Below the pieces are notes generated by a model. It made no database searches and was not told the origin of the DNA. It saw only the letters and a program-made list of their open reading frames with translations. The position numbers and the translations under genes are program-made. This document shows, in pieces, positions 1 through 9,834 of a stretch of DNA of 64,000 bases (positions are counted from its first letter, which is position 1; each line of letters opens with the position of its first letter). Origin of the DNA: an uncultured Woeseiaceae bacterium (GTDB taxonomy: Bacteria; Pseudomonadota; Gammaproteobacteria; Steroidobacterales; Woeseiaceae); assembly GCA_947258565.1 (NCBI GenBank), contig CAMYJB010000008.1, positions 124,001-188,000 of the forward strand, written 5' to 3'.

Positions 1-417
1 CTCCGCGAACAGGACCCGAGCCAGGCCGTGGGGCAACGTCAGGTTGGAGAGCGACCAGACGAAATCGGCCCGCCCGCGGCAGCTCTCCGAGACGCCGTCC
101 GGTCCGCCGATGACAAAACAGAGATCCCGGCCGTCTGCCTGCCAGGTGGACAGCCTCCGCGCCAGGTCCCGGCTCGTGGATTGCCGGCCCTTTTCGTCGA
201 GCAGCACGACCTGCTCGTCCTGCGAAATCTTGCCGAGTATCTGCTCGCCTTCGCTTGCGATGGCGCGCTGCGCATCATCGGACTTGCCACGTTTCGCCGT
301 CGCGATGACCTGCAGCCTGAATTTCCACTGCGGCGGGAAACGCCCGGTGTAGTCCCGGAACGCGGCGTCGACCCATGCCGGCTGGCGTTCGCCGATCGCT
401 AGAAGCCGTATGTGCAC
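1..417 (-). CDS. rlmH: 23S rRNA pseudouridine-1915 N3-methyltransferase RlmH (3' end outside window)
   Basis: RlmH is a SPOUT-family enzyme that methylates pseudouridine 1915 in helix 69 of 23S rRNA on assembled ribosomes. The first 139 residues are visible; the family is about 155 long, so only the extreme C-terminus is missing. The SAM-binding glycine loop FVIGGPDG lies at residues 101-108 and the knot-forming LSNLTLPHGLARVLFAE runs to the window edge. The start is GTG at 417 (VHIRLLAIGE). It follows rsfS by 35 nt on the same strand, the usual pairing. Confidence 0.95.
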   Translation of the reverse strand, partial: MHIRLLAIGERQPAWVDAAFRDYTGRFPPQWKFRLQVIATAKRGKSDDAQRAIASEGEQILGKISQDEQVVLLDEKGRQSTSRDLARRLSTWQADGRDLCFVIGGPDGVSESCRGRADFVWSLSNLTLPHGLARVLFAE

Positions 418-452
418 GGCAAAAATCTCCCGGATGCCCTACTGGATATGCC

Positions 453-806
453 TTACCGTTCCGTCGCGGCAAGGTCTCCGGCCGGCCGCAGCGACCAGAG
501 TTTTTCCAGGTTGTAGAACTCACGCACCTTGGGCAGCATGACATGCACGAGCGTGTCCTGCAGATCCAGCAACACCCATTCACCACCGCTCTCGCCCTCG
601 ACTCCGATCGGCTTGTGCCCCGCTCCCGACGCCTTCTCGATCACGTTGTCGACCAGCGCCTGGACGTGACGTGTCGAGGTCCCGCTGGCCACGACCATGT
701 AGTCGGTGACGGTCGTCATGTCGCGGACATCGAGTCTGACGATATCCCTGCCTTTGATGTCCTCGAGCGCCTCGACGACCAGGTCGCTCAGTTGCTCGCT
801 ATTCAT
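453..806 (-). CDS. rsfS: Ribosomal silencing factor RsfS
   Basis: RsfS binds ribosomal protein L14 and blocks subunit joining when translation is down-regulated. The 117-residue protein is of normal length and carries the family signature DYMVVASGTSTRHVQAL, followed by a GVEGESGGEWVLLDLQD strand. It lies between nadD and rlmH, its conserved position in gammaproteobacteria. Its binding partner L14 (rplN) is at the other end of this window. Confidence 0.95.
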   Translation of the reverse strand: MNSEQLSDLVVEALEDIKGRDIVRLDVRDMTTVTDYMVVASGTSTRHVQALVDNVIEKASGAGHKPIGVEGESGGEWVLLDLQDTLVHVMLPKVREFYNLEKLWSLRPAGDLAATER

Positions 807-844
807 GCGTGCTGCTCATCTTCATACGTAATCGGCCTCCTTAA

Positions 845-1489
845 CTACGGGCTTGCGGTGGTGTAGCACGAACTTTGCAGGATTGCATCGCGTACGGAAT
901 CGGGCATCAGGTAGCGTGGGTCATACCCGCCCGCCACCAGGTTCCTTATTTCAGTCGACGCGATTTCCAGTTGGGTCACGGCGTGGACATAGATGCTGCC
1001 CTCGCGCCTCTCGTACAGATACTTTTGATTCTCCGTCCTGCGCTCCGCGAGCAGCGCACCCAGCGCGCCCTCGTCCGGCACCAGCCACCCGGGTCTGTGG
1101 GCAATGACGATGTGGGCAAAATCCAGGATTTCATCCCATCGATGCCAGGTTGGCAATCCGAGAAACGCGTCCATACCTGTTATGAGACACAATGAACGGC
1201 CCGGAAATTCCTTGCGAAAGCTGGCCAGGGTATCGACGGAATAGGACGGACCCTCCCGGCGCAGCTCGCGATCGTCGACCACGAAGCCCGGTTCATCCCG
1301 TGTTGCACGCTGCACCATGTCCAGCCGCAACGCAGCCGGCGCAAAAGTCACGCCTCGGTGGGGCGGATCGCCACAGGGTATGAAACGCACCTCCTCGAAA
1401 CGCAGGGCCTGCAGCAGTTCGAACGCCGTACGCAGGTGGCCATAGTGGATCGGGTCGAAGGTGCCGCCAAAAATGCCGATCGGCCTCAT
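845..1489 (-). CDS. nadD: Nicotinate-nucleotide adenylyltransferase NadD
   Basis: NadD converts nicotinate mononucleotide and ATP to deamido-NAD in NAD biosynthesis. The nucleotidyltransferase signature GIFGGTFDPIHYGH sits at the N-terminus and the second motif, IASTEIRN, near the C-terminus. I chose the ATG at 1489 (214 residues, close to the E. coli length) because an AGGAG lies about 10 nt upstream. An ATG at 1498 is only one base from that AGGAG. The open frame extends further upstream but there it overlaps holA. It belongs to the holA-nadD-rsfS-rlmH run. Confidence 0.95.
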   Translation of the reverse strand: MRPIGIFGGTFDPIHYGHLRTAFELLQALRFEEVRFIPCGDPPHRGVTFAPAALRLDMVQRATRDEPGFVVDDRELRREGPSYSVDTLASFRKEFPGRSLCLITGMDAFLGLPTWHRWDEILDFAHIVIAHRPGWLVPDEGALGALLAERRTENQKYLYERREGSIYVHAVTQLEIASTEIRNLVAGGYDPRYLMPDSVRDAILQSSCYTTASP

Positions 1490-1517
1490 CGGCGGCATGC
1501 TCCTGGCGGCTCGCGGT

Positions 1518-2537
1518 TCATGCCGCCTTCCGGCCTGCAAACGCCAGCCCGAGCACGACATCGCTCGCGACCTGCCACGGATCCGCCCGCAACTGGCCTT
1601 TTGCGGCGGCATCACCCTGCCCGACGGCTTTCAACAGCCGATGAAACGTGCCCTGTGGCGCACGGCTGACGCAGCTCCTGACGAGCCCCTGCCGGTTACG
1701 CCAGACCCTCGCCTTCTGCATGGCGGAGCCGAGGTCGACACGTTGCCGAACCGCATCCGCCAGGCCGGCCAGCAGGCGCAGCTCGCGGCCGAGCGCCCAG
1801 AAAATGATTACCGGCGCCACGCCCTCGTCGCGCAGTCCGCCGAGGATCTTTATTGCACGCCGCGCATCACCCGCAAGTGCCGCGTCCATCAGTTTGTAGA
1901 CATCGTAACGGCTGCTGTTTGCCACGGCGTTGGCAACGTCTTCGGCGGACACCGGACCTTCGCCGAGCAGCAACCGCAGCTTCTCGATTTCCTGGTTGGC
2001 CGCGAGCAGGTTGCCCTCGACCCTGTCGGCGATGAGGCCGGCCGCGCTGCGATCCGGTTGCAGTCCGGCCGCACGCATGCGCGCGGCGATCCATCCGGGC
2101 AATTCCCTGATGCCGACGGGCCAGACGGGGAGGAATACCCCGAGCGCGTCGATCGCCTTTACCCATTTGGCCGACGCGGCGCTCTTGTCGAGTTTCGGCG
2201 CACTGACGATCAGCATGAGTTCGGGGCCGAGCCGTTCGACCAGCTCGACGATCGCGCTGCTGCCGGCCCTGCCCGGTTTGCCGGTTGGCAGGCGCAACTC
2301 GATGATCCGCTGCTCCGCGAACAACGACAGGTTGGCACTCGATGCGGACAGGCTCGCCCAATCGAACCACTGCGTCGCAACGTGAGACTCCCGTTGCGTA
2401 AACCCCTGTTCCCGCGCGGCGGCTCGAATACAGTCGAGCGCTTCCGCAACGAGCAAATGCTCGTCACCCGTAACGAGGTAGCACGGCGCCAGGCTGTTCT
2501 TGAGATAGGAAGAGAGCTGGTTTGCCTGGATTTTCAC
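1518..2537 (-). CDS. holA: DNA polymerase III subunit delta HolA
   Basis: HolA is the delta subunit of the clamp-loader complex that opens the beta sliding clamp. The 339-residue length fits the family. N-terminal features include YLVTGDEHLLVAEALD and a mid-protein FLPVWPV, with helical C-terminal domains (ARRAIKILGGLRDEGVAPVIIFWAL). The start is GTG at 2537 (MKIQANQLSSYL). In most gammaproteobacteria lptE lies immediately upstream; here that position is held by a Trm112-like gene, and lptE is about 7.8 kb away. Confidence 0.93.
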   Translation of the reverse strand: MKIQANQLSSYLKNSLAPCYLVTGDEHLLVAEALDCIRAAAREQGFTQRESHVATQWFDWASLSASSANLSLFAEQRIIELRLPTGKPGRAGSSAIVELVERLGPELMLIVSAPKLDKSAASAKWVKAIDALGVFLPVWPVGIRELPGWIAARMRAAGLQPDRSAAGLIADRVEGNLLAANQEIEKLRLLLGEGPVSAEDVANAVANSSRYDVYKLMDAALAGDARRAIKILGGLRDEGVAPVIIFWALGRELRLLAGLADAVRQRVDLGSAMQKARVWRNRQGLVRSCVSRAPQGTFHRLLKAVGQGDAAAKGQLRADPWQVASDVVLGLAFAGRKAA

Positions 2538-2608
2538 GCAATCAATCGTTGCTGCACGTGATTTCGATCATACAGGGGCGCTTCCCGATGGCAAGCTCGC
2601 GGCAAGCC

Positions 2609-2863
2609 TCAATCGACCTGCTCCAGGCTGATCGATTCGCCTTCGAGCAGAACCGGTATCCCGTTGTTGACCGGGTATAGGAGCTTTTCATCGTCAGTGA
2701 TGAGCACCTCGTCGAGAGGCTCCGACAACACCGTACCGTCGCGATTCGAGATTCCGCCGGACTCGATTGCCGCATTGACGCGGGCGAGTGTGTCACGCCC
2801 GGCGACGCTGAGTCCCTTGTGCGTCACGGGGCAGCGAAGAATGGTCAGAAGACGTTTGTCCAT
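2609..2863 (-). CDS. Trm112-like small protein (YcaR family)
   Basis: The 84-residue product starts MDKRLLTILRCPVTHKGL and ends with YPVNNGIPVLL, which frames the Trm112/YcaR zinc-ribbon-like family. Most bacterial members are about 60 residues; this one has a longer middle and keeps only one cysteine (C11) of the possible metal ligands, so zinc binding is doubtful. The biochemical role of bacterial members is poorly defined. It is the first gene of the run reading into holA and is divergent from merC. Confidence 0.8.
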   Translation of the reverse strand: MDKRLLTILRCPVTHKGLSVAGRDTLARVNAAIESGGISNRDGTVLSEPLDEVLITDDEKLLYPVNNGIPVLLEGESISLEQVD

Positions 2864-3006
2864 GGGTTCCTCGGAAACAGTGAGTCGTCGTCAGTAAGTT
2901 GCTGTTTTTCAAACCCTTGAGGTCAGTATTGTTATACTATATCATTCCACTTTGGTGGTGAGCGGTGCTGCCGCTCGGCGCCTCACCAGCATAACGGCAT
3001 CCCCTG

Positions 3007-3414
3007 ATGAATCAAACACCCTCGAAATCAACGGAATGGCTCGACGGCGCCGCGATCGGACTCTCCGGCGTGTGCCTGCTGCATTGCCTCGCGTTGCCGT
3101 TCTTCGCAGGTGCCCTGCCGATGCTGATGCCATTCACCGAAAGTCACCTGCACGCCCAGGTGCTTTACTTTGCCGTGCCGCTGAGCGTCGTCGCCATCGG
3201 CATCGGCTATGCGCGGCACCACGACCCGCACGTCGTACTCGCTGCCGTTGCAGGGCTCGGCCTGCTGGTCGTGGGCGCGACCATTGCGCATGGCAGTCTC
3301 GGCGTCGTTGCCGACAGATTTTTCACGATCAGTGGATCGATCGTCCTCGCCGCTGCGCACCTGTGGAACGGCCTGCTGGCCCGCAGGCATCGCTGCCTCA
3401 CCGTCCACGACTGA
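3007..3414 (+). CDS. MerC domain-containing membrane protein
   Basis: This 135-residue protein is predicted to have four transmembrane segments. The signature is the first helix, GLSGVCLLHCLALPFF, with a CxxHC-like pair typical of MerC inner-membrane mercury/metal-uptake proteins. There is no mer operon nearby (no merR, merA, merT or merP), so mercury transport is not supported by context. Many marine bacteria carry such orphan MerC-like proteins. Its 3' end overlaps the convergent gene at 3398 by 17 bp. Confidence 0.8.
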   Translation: MNQTPSKSTEWLDGAAIGLSGVCLLHCLALPFFAGALPMLMPFTESHLHAQVLYFAVPLSVVAIGIGYARHHDPHVVLAAVAGLGLLVVGATIAHGSLGVVADRFFTISGSIVLAAAHLWNGLLARRHRCLTVHD

Positions 3415-4435
3415 GCGTTTCGACAAGCTCCCGGTTATCGCAGGCCTGTGCGGCGGCGATCGCGCGCGGCAGGTCCGCAGTCAGCGGACGAAACGACGCG
3501 TCGACGTGGCTGCAGCGCAGCATCAGCTTGACCGCCCCAACCTGGTCACCGTGCTCGAGCAGGCGGCCGAGATACTGCTGCGCCAGCAGCAGTCCCGGAT
3601 AGGCATCTTCCCACCGGAGCATCTGCTCCAGGTACCAGCGCCATGCCGCATCGGGATGGGGGTCGGTCCGCAGTGACGCGTAAATGTGCTCGAGGCCGCC
3701 GTCACGGTTGCCGCGGCTCACGAATCCGTACGCATGATTGAGTATGCGCGTGCGATCGGAAGCCTCTGCCGCAAGCGCCTCGTCGGGATCCGGCTCAGTG
3801 TCGTCGGGCAGATCGACGTCGTCAATCAGCCCCGCATCACGTATCACCGCGCCCACGACGGCGAAAAATGCGGCCAGCAGGTAAACCTCCAGCAGCGACT
3901 GCGCCCAGACGGGCAGGAAGTCCAGCATCATCGGCACCGCGACGACGAGGACCGCGGCGAGCGGCGCATACGCGTAGCTCGCCCCGCAGCCGCGAATGAA
4001 CCTGATGATCGCCCTCGGATCGACGCTCTGTATCGGCGAATGCGTAATGACGAGCACCCCGATGATCGCCGGCAGGATCGGCGCACCGAGTAACGCGACG
4101 ATGAGAGCCGCTGCCGCTCCGAGTGCCTGCATCGTTTCGACGACAAGTACCCCCAGGACGACGACGGGTATCACGGGAAACAACGTCCAGGCATTACCGA
4201 CGAGCGTGAAGTATTCGATCCCCGGCGGGGACGCGTCTCTCTCCCGCGCACGCGCTTCCGCGATCATGGTGAGATAACGCAGGTACGCGGGGATGACGGC
4301 AATTGCGAGCCAGATGCCGAGCAGACCGGCAGCCGAGGCGAGCAACATGAGCAGCAGGAACGTGCCAAGCGCGATGAGCGTGCCGGAGGAACTGGCCGGA
4401 TAGGCCATCTCACGCAGGAAGTCACGAGGACTCAT
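3398..4435 (-). CDS. Multi-pass membrane protein with helical C-terminal domain, function unknown
   Basis: I do not recognise a named family with confidence. From the ATG at 4435 ([10 protein letters not shown]) it is 345 residues. The N-terminal two-thirds has about six hydrophobic segments, resembling DUF4013-type membrane proteins. The last roughly 130 residues are soluble and helical ([33 protein letters not shown]) and look TPR-like. Other in-frame ATGs lie at 4444 and 4441. It overlaps the end of yidD by 14 nt, suggesting translational coupling, and overlaps convergent merC by 17 bp. Confidence 0.7.
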   Translation of the reverse strand: MSPRDFLREMAYPASSSGTLIALGTFLLLMLLASAAGLLGIWLAIAVIPAYLRYLTMIAEARARERDASPPGIEYFTLVGNAWTLFPVIPVVVLGVLVVETMQALGAAAALIVALLGAPILPAIIGVLVITHSPIQSVDPRAIIRFIRGCGASYAYAPLAAVLVVAVPMMLDFLPVWAQSLLEVYLLAAFFAVVGAVIRDAGLIDDVDLPDDTEPDPDEALAAEASDRTRILNHAYGFVSRGNRDGGLEHIYASLRTDPHPDAAWRWYLEQMLRWEDAYPGLLLAQQYLGRLLEHGDQVGAVKLMLRCSHVDASFRPLTADLPRAIAAAQACDNRELVETLSRGR

Positions 4436-4685
4436 GGTCATCATGCCTGTCGCCGGGCACCGGATCGTAGCCGCTACCGCCCCAGGGGTGACAGCGGCCG
4501 ATGCGCCGTGCGGCGAGCCAGGTGCCCTTGAAGACGCCATGCTTCTGCAGCGCTTCGATCGCGTACTCGGAGCAGGTCGGCTGGAAGCGGCAGTTCATGC
4601 CCAGCCACGGAGAAATCGCGGCCCGGTAAAACCTGACGAGGCCGATCAGCGGCCACGACAGTGCCCGGCTGAGCGCGCTGGCCAT
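4422..4685 (-). CDS. yidD: Membrane protein insertion efficiency factor YidD
   Basis: YidD is a small amphipathic protein that assists YidC-mediated insertion of membrane proteins. The 87-residue product carries the full signature: [26 protein letters not shown], and [17 protein letters not shown]. It is usually next to rnpA and yidC near the origin; here it is isolated from them, between sufE and a membrane protein. Its ATG overlaps the sufE stop (TGATG), so the two are probably co-translated. Confidence 0.95.
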   Translation of the reverse strand: MASALSRALSWPLIGLVRFYRAAISPWLGMNCRFQPTCSEYAIEALQKHGVFKGTWLAARRIGRCHPWGGSGYDPVPGDRHDDHESS

Positions 4686-5110
4686 CAGCTCGCCTGCAGG
4701 GCCCCGGTCGCGAAATTGCGAATGGCCTTCAGCATGGACGCGAGGCCGTTACTGCGGGTCGGGCTCAGGTGTGCCTCGAGCTGCAGCGCTTTCACGAATT
4801 CGGGGGGTGTGTCGAGAATGTCCCGCGGTTTCTTGCCACTGTAGATTCGCAACAGCACGGCGATCAGGCCCGACACGATCGCGGCGTCGCTGATCGCCCT
4901 GAATTCAAGCCGGCCGTCTTTTTCATCGGCCACGAACCACACCTGCGACTGGCAGCCGCGGATCTTGTTGGCGTCGATGCGGTCCGCGTCCGGGAACTCG
5001 GGCAGACGCCGGCCGAGGTCGATAAGGTACTGATAGCGATCCATCCAGTTGTCGAAAAACTGGAATTCCTCGATGAGTTCGTGCTGCGCGTCTGCGACTT
5101 CGCTGCTCAT
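4685..5110 (-). CDS. sufE: SufE-family cysteine desulfuration protein
   Basis: SufE accepts persulfide sulfur from the cysteine desulfurase SufS and stimulates it during Fe-S cluster assembly. The acceptor cysteine is C53 in [10 protein letters not shown], matching the position in E. coli SufE, and the 141-residue length is normal. The ATG at 5110 (MSSEVADAQ) follows a GAGCAG. Longer in-frame starts would overlap cysS. There is no sufS or sufBCD nearby, so it is a stand-alone member and could be CsdE-like. Confidence 0.9.
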   Translation of the reverse strand: MSSEVADAQHELIEEFQFFDNWMDRYQYLIDLGRRLPEFPDADRIDANKIRGCQSQVWFVADEKDGRLEFRAISDAAIVSGLIAVLLRIYSGKKPRDILDTPPEFVKALQLEAHLSPTRSNGLASMLKAIRNFATGALQAS

Positions 5111-5117
5111 CAGCTGC

Positions 5118-6494
5118 TCACGCCCTTCGCCAGGTCGTGCCGTCCGGGCCATCCTCGATCTGGATACCCGCCTCGGCCAGTTTATCGCGCAACGCATCCG
5201 CTGCCGCGAAATCTTTGGCGGCGCGGGCCGCATTGCGCTTCCCGATCATTTCGTTGATGGCCTCGGCTGGCAATTCGCCATCGGCAGCACCCGCAAACCA
5301 CTCGTCCGGGTCGCCCTGCAATAATCCGAGCAGATCGCCCGTGGCATACATGGTGGCAGCGAGCGTCTCCCGCTCCATGGGACGTGTCGCCTTGTTCAGC
5401 TCCCTGGCCAGCCCGAAAAACTCCGCCATGGCCTTCGGCGTATTCAAATCATCTTCCAGCGCATCGACGACCGACTGCAGCGGCACCGCAGCCGCTCTGG
5501 ACGCCTCCGGTACTTCGATGCCGCGCACCGCGCCGTACAGGCGGTCGAGCATGCGGCGCGCCGATTCGACCGTCTCGTCGGACCAGTCCAGCGGCTGGCG
5601 GTAGTGCGCGCTCAGCAACGCCAGCCTGATCACTTCGCCGGGTATCGAATCGATGAGATTGTGCACCAGGAGGACGTTGCCCAGCGACTTCGACATCTTC
5701 TCGTGATCGATGGACAGGAATCCGTTGTGCACCCAGTAGCGTGCAAAATCCTGGCCGTCATGGGCACAGCAGCTTTGCGCGAGTTCGTTCTCATGATGCG
5801 GGAAGATGAGGTCCTGGCCGCCGGCGTGGATGTCGATGGTGGTGCCCAGGTGCTTCTCCGCCATCGCCGAGCACTCGATGTGCCAGCCCGGCCGCCCGCG
5901 CCCCCAGGGAGATTCCCATCCGGGCAGTTCGGGCGTGGACGGTTTCCACAGCACGAAATCGTGCGAATTTCGCTTGTAGTCGGCTACTTCGACGCGCGCA
6001 CCCGCTATCATCTCGCGCAGGCTGCGCTTCGACAACGACCCGTAGTTGTCGTACGCCGCAACGTCGAACAGCACGTGACCGTCGGCTTCGTACGCGAACC
6101 CTTTCTCGATCAGGGCCTCGATCATCGCGATCATCTCGGCGATGTGCTCGGTGGCACGAGGTTCGACGTCGGGCGGCAGCACCCCAAGTGCGGCCATATC
6201 CTCATTGTAGATACGCATGAATTTCTCGGTGATCTCGCCGATAGGCTTGCCGCTCTCGACGGATGCCGCGTTGATCTTGTCGTCGACGTCGGTAAAGTTG
6301 CGCGCGAATTTCAGCGTGTAACGGCGCCTCAGGACGCGCGCCAGCAAGTCGAAGACCACGGCCGGCCGCGCATTGCCGATGTGCGCGTAGTTGTACACGG
6401 TGGGGCCGCACAGATACATCGTTACATTGCCGTCAACGAGCGGCTCGAACGCAACTTTCCTGCCCATCCGGGTATCGTGCAGTCTGATAGTCAT
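5118..6494 (-). CDS. cysS: Cysteinyl-tRNA synthetase
   Basis: This class I synthetase charges tRNA-Cys. The 458-residue protein has HIGN at residues 38-41 ([10 protein letters not shown]) and KMSKS at 266-270. The catalytic zinc ligands are visible as C29, C208 (HIEC) and the HHENE around 233-237, equivalent to those of E. coli. Downstream genes sufE and yidD follow closely. It is divergent from hisI, with 128 bp between the two starts for both promoters. Confidence 0.97.
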   Translation of the reverse strand: MTIRLHDTRMGRKVAFEPLVDGNVTMYLCGPTVYNYAHIGNARPAVVFDLLARVLRRRYTLKFARNFTDVDDKINAASVESGKPIGEITEKFMRIYNEDMAALGVLPPDVEPRATEHIAEMIAMIEALIEKGFAYEADGHVLFDVAAYDNYGSLSKRSLREMIAGARVEVADYKRNSHDFVLWKPSTPELPGWESPWGRGRPGWHIECSAMAEKHLGTTIDIHAGGQDLIFPHHENELAQSCCAHDGQDFARYWVHNGFLSIDHEKMSKSLGNVLLVHNLIDSIPGEVIRLALLSAHYRQPLDWSDETVESARRMLDRLYGAVRGIEVPEASRAAAVPLQSVVDALEDDLNTPKAMAEFFGLARELNKATRPMERETLAATMYATGDLLGLLQGDPDEWFAGAADGELPAEAINEMIGKRNAARAAKDFAAADALRDKLAEAGIQIEDGPDGTTWRRA

Positions 6495-6622
6495 GGCTCG
6501 TCAGTTTGCGGCGAAGAATCGTGGCTTGCCTGAGTCCAAAGGCGTCAATGATAGCAATATTGCCGAGTGCGGCAGACCCCTGTAATCTGCCGTTCCCTCT
6601 GAAGAACCCGAAGGAGCCGGCG

Positions 6623-7120
6623 ATGTCGGACAGTGGCGTCAAATTCCAGCCCCGCGAATCGATTGAACAAGTGGAGGAAGGCAGCGATCTTGCGCCGAAA
6701 TTCGATGACCGTGGCCTGATCACCGTGGTCACGACCGATGCGCGGTCCGGTGAATTGCTCATGCAGGGTTATATGAATGCGGAGGCGCTCGCGCGGACGA
6801 TCCGGACGGGTGAGGCGCATTACTTCAGCCGCAGCCGCCAGGTACTCTGGCACAAGGGGGCTACGAGTGGTTTCGTTCAGCGCGTCCGGGAGTTACTCGT
6901 GGACGATGACCAGGACTGCATCTGGCTGCGTGTCGACGTGGAAGGCGGCGCGAGTTGTCACGTGGGTTATCGAAGCTGCTTTTACCGCCGCGTGCCGACG
7001 GGCAGGGAATTCGGCGCAACCGAAGTCGACGGCCGTGTCGACCTGGTCTGGACCGACACCGAGAAAGTCTTCGATCCGGAAGACGTCTACGGTGACGCAC
7101 CCAATCCCACGATCCTGTAG
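6623..7120 (+). CDS. hisI: Phosphoribosyl-AMP cyclohydrolase HisI
   Basis: HisI opens the adenine ring of phosphoribosyl-AMP, the third step of histidine synthesis. The 165-residue protein is monofunctional, without a HisE domain. Family motifs are [39 protein letters not shown] and the metal-binding [15 protein letters not shown]. The start at 6623 is set by AAGGAG at 6611-6616. No other his gene is in the window. The C-terminus has an acidic extension ([12 protein letters not shown]). Confidence 0.93.
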   Translation: MSDSGVKFQPRESIEQVEEGSDLAPKFDDRGLITVVTTDARSGELLMQGYMNAEALARTIRTGEAHYFSRSRQVLWHKGATSGFVQRVRELLVDDDQDCIWLRVDVEGGASCHVGYRSCFYRRVPTGREFGATEVDGRVDLVWTDTEKVFDPEDVYGDAPNPTIL

Positions 7121-7138
7121 CAGGTGCGACCGCGCTGC

Positions 7139-7735
7139 TCAGTCTCCGGACCGGTAACTCGAATAGTAGTTGACGAGCGCGTCGAAATCGTCGTCGTCCA
7201 GTTGCTGAATTTCGTGCGCCATCGTATCCAGCAGGGGCTCGCGTTTGCCACCGAAATAGGCACCGATCGCGTAGCGGATGTAGTCCGGCCGTTGCCCGTG
7301 CAGCGGGATCCCGATCGCGTAGCCAACGTCTTCGTCGTGCGGCGGAACATGACAGGCGCCACAGTGCCTCTCGTGCAGGACGGCTCCTTTCGCCGCAAGC
7401 TCTGCATCGAAGTCCTCCTGGTTGTACTCCCTGACCAGGCCGGCGAAGTACTCGGCGGCCGCTGACACTTCGGATTCCGTCAACGCAGCAACCGTCTCGC
7501 ACATACGCGGCTCCCTGAGACACTGCCGCGCGCCATCGATATAGGCGTAAATCGCCTCTTCGATATGGGCGGCCGGAATGCCCGCGATGACCGGGTACAT
7601 CGGATCGGCCTTGCCCATGCCGTCCGCGCCATGACAGTCGAAACACTTCTCCAGCCGGGGCTCAGCGCCCGCAGCCGGAATGGACAGAAGCAATGCCGCG
7701 AGGCAAACCACGCATCGATAGGTGCAGGTGTGCAT
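7139..7735 (-). CDS. Secreted di-heme c-type cytochrome
   Basis: From the ATG at 7735 the protein is 198 residues with a signal peptide (LAALLLSIPAAGA, cleavage near residue 24). Two CxxCH haem sites follow: CFDCH at 31-35 and CGACH at 125-129. The pattern of two class I domains resembles cytochrome c4/c553-type periplasmic electron carriers. A GAGGAG ribosome-binding site precedes the start, partly inside a small hairpin (CCTCG-TTG-CGAGG at 7746-7758). It is convergent with hisI, 18 nt away. The redox partner is not evident from neighbours. Confidence 0.87.
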   Translation of the reverse strand: MHTCTYRCVVCLAALLLSIPAAGAEPRLEKCFDCHGADGMGKADPMYPVIAGIPAAHIEEAIYAYIDGARQCLREPRMCETVAALTESEVSAAAEYFAGLVREYNQEDFDAELAAKGAVLHERHCGACHVPPHDEDVGYAIGIPLHGQRPDYIRYAIGAYFGGKREPLLDTMAHEIQQLDDDDFDALVNYYSSYRSGD

Positions 7736-7827
7736 ACTGAAATCTCCTCGTTGCGAGGCGGCTCCCTGAATTCGGACCCTACTATGGCGCAGCGATGCGC
7801 GGAATAAGTATGTTCCAAACGTAGCGG

Positions 7828-9033
7828 TCAGCCGGCCTTTGCCGCCACCGCCGCGGTAAACACCACGTCGGTCGAGCTGTTCAGTGCCGTTTCGGCGGAG
7901 TCCTGCAGCACGCTGATGACGAAGCCGACAGCGACGACCTGCATCGCGACATCGTTGGATATTCCGAACAGGCTGCAGCTGAGCGGAATCAGCAGCAGCG
8001 ATCCGCCTGCGACGCCCGATGCACCGCAAGCCGACAGCGCCGCGACGACGCTGAGCAAGAGCGCCGTTGGAAGATCGACGGATACACCGAGCGTATGCGC
8101 TGCTGCGAGCGTCAATACCGTAATCGTTATGGCGGCGCCGCCCATATTGATGGTCGCGCCAAGCGGAATCGACAGCGCGTAGGTGTCCTTCTCGAGATCC
8201 AGGCGTTCGCACAGCGCCAGGTTGACGGGGATGTTGGCGGCCGAGCTGCGCGTGAAGAATGCCGTGACACCACTTTCTCGCAGCGCCGTGAATACGATGG
8301 GATACGGATTGCTGCGCGTTTTCACCCACACAATGAGCGGGTTTATCAGCAACGCCATGATCAACATGCAGCTCAGCAACACCGTCAGGATGCGCGCGTA
8401 ACCGCCGAGGGCGGACAGGCCCGACTCCGCGAGGTTGCCGGCGACGAGCCCGAATATTCCTATCGGTGCCAGCCGGATGACGATGCGGACGATGTGCGTC
8501 ACCGCGTCGGCAAGGTCCGCCAGTACCTGCCGGGTCGTATCGGCCCCATGGTGAAGAAAGACGCCGAGCAGCACGCCCCAAACGAGGATGCCAATGTAAT
8601 TCGCGTTCAGGATTGCGTTGACCGGATTGTCGACCAGCTTCAGGAGCAGCCCACCCAATACCTGCGCGATTCCCTGCGGCGCCGTCGCGGTTACCTCGGG
8701 GAACTGCAGCGCGAGCGTTGTCGGGAACAAGGTGCTTACGGTTATCGCAAGCCACGCGGCGGCGATGGTTCCGACGAGGTACATGATCACGATGGGTCGA
8801 AGCTGTGCAGTGTGGCTGACACGCCGATTCGCGATTGCCGACGCCACGAGCACGAGGACGAGCACTGGCGCGACGGCCTTCAGCGCCTGCACGAACAGGT
8901 TGCCCAGCAGCATCGAGGCTTTGCCTGCCTCGGGCGACAGTAAAGACAGCGCGATGCCCGCGACGATGCCGACGGCAATCTGCAGCACGAGACTACCGCT
9001 CATCATGCGGTTGATTATTGTTGGTGTTGCCAT
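7828..9033 (-). CDS. sstT: Serine/threonine:Na+ symporter SstT
   Basis: SstT imports serine and threonine with sodium and belongs to the dicarboxylate/amino acid:cation symporter family. The 401-residue protein closely follows E. coli SstT by eye: [32 protein letters not shown], the hairpin [13 protein letters not shown], the unwound-helix motif [17 protein letters not shown], and [17 protein letters not shown]. It sits alone between a cytochrome and a membrane protein, with no amino-acid catabolic genes nearby. Confidence 0.95.
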   Translation of the reverse strand: MATPTIINRMMSGSLVLQIAVGIVAGIALSLLSPEAGKASMLLGNLFVQALKAVAPVLVLVLVASAIANRRVSHTAQLRPIVIMYLVGTIAAAWLAITVSTLFPTTLALQFPEVTATAPQGIAQVLGGLLLKLVDNPVNAILNANYIGILVWGVLLGVFLHHGADTTRQVLADLADAVTHIVRIVIRLAPIGIFGLVAGNLAESGLSALGGYARILTVLLSCMLIMALLINPLIVWVKTRSNPYPIVFTALRESGVTAFFTRSSAANIPVNLALCERLDLEKDTYALSIPLGATINMGGAAITITVLTLAAAHTLGVSVDLPTALLLSVVAALSACGASGVAGGSLLLIPLSCSLFGISNDVAMQVVAVGFVISVLQDSAETALNSSTDVVFTAAVAAKAG

Positions 9034-9094
9034 GCTCTCCCCGACAGCGCTGATCCCTGGCCCTGGGGCTCAAACAGCGGGTGCAATATCCGGG

Positions 9095-9778
9095 CTAATG
9101 GTGACGGCGATACTCACGGCGTTTGACGGCCGCGGGCTTCGGTTCCCGCTCCATGAGCGCTTTCGACTGGTATACGTATTCGATCGTTCCGATCAGCCAC
9201 AGCAGGTAGCCGATCAATTCGATGAACTCCTCGACAGCGAGCTTGATGATACGCGCGTAAGCGTCGCCGAGGATAGCCTGCCAGAGGGGTTCGTGCCCGA
9301 CCAGCATCGAGTAGGCGAACAGGATCACGGCCCCCGCGAAGATCAGCGTCAGGCCCGGGGACGGCCAGATCCTGGCCAGCGCGATGTTGAGCCGCTTCAG
9401 GTGCCTGTAACAGTATGCGATCAGCAACGCACCACAGATTCCTGCCAGCACCTGCCACAGGTTGTCGATAATGTATTGATCGAAGAAGTAGTGAAGCTCG
9501 CGGATCATGAACACCAGCGCGAGTCCGCCGAAGAGGAAGGCGAGCGGCCGCTGCGTGTGGCTGTGCTGTGCCACCCAGGCCATCAAGCCGCCACACGTCA
9601 GCAGTATCAGCAGCTGGATGATCTCGATCGCGGAGAATTCACTGGTGCCGTACTCATCGCCCCCGGACACGAACTCCTGCAGGCGCAGCGCCCCGGGGTA
9701 GGCCACTTCCAGGCGCACCAGCAGCGCCGTGAGCAACGCAATGCCGAAGAAATAGAGGATGTAGCGAAACCAGGCCAT
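9095..9778 (-). CDS. Multi-pass membrane protein, function unknown
   Basis: I do not recognise this 227-residue protein. It has about six or seven hydrophobic helices beginning with MAWFRYILYFFGIALLTALL. There are notable polar or charged residues within or next to helices (FMIRELHYFFDQYIIDN, IIKLAVEEFIELIGYLLWLIG). The basic tail KRREYRRHH is probably cytoplasmic. The E-E-x-x-E-L-I pattern near the end recurs in DUF2238-type membrane proteins, but the match is too weak to call. It is on the same strand as sstT. Confidence 0.65.
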   Translation of the reverse strand: MAWFRYILYFFGIALLTALLVRLEVAYPGALRLQEFVSGGDEYGTSEFSAIEIIQLLILLTCGGLMAWVAQHSHTQRPLAFLFGGLALVFMIRELHYFFDQYIIDNLWQVLAGICGALLIAYCYRHLKRLNIALARIWPSPGLTLIFAGAVILFAYSMLVGHEPLWQAILGDAYARIIKLAVEEFIELIGYLLWLIGTIEYVYQSKALMEREPKPAAVKRREYRRHH

Positions 9779-9834
9779 GCCCGACTATACACCGCACACC
9801 GGTTTTCTGTTAAACAACTGATTTAAATAACTTT

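Noticed and set aside
2899-2938. Promoter for merC or the Trm112-like gene around TATACT (2933-2938)
   Set aside because: The -10-like hexamer is good, but TTGAGG lies only 10 bp upstream and other -35 candidates are 19 or more bp away with poor match, so I could not define a promoter.
6490-6515. tcatggctcg at the cysS start as a further copy of the hairpin repeat
   Set aside because: Only ten bases match the loop, the gcgctttacttc end is absent, and there are no inverted arms.
7736-8755. Long minus-strand frame upstream of and in frame with the cytochrome c gene
   Set aside because: It lies over sstT in another frame, has no hydrophobic or family pattern, and the cytochrome has its own ribosome-binding site and signal peptide at 7735.
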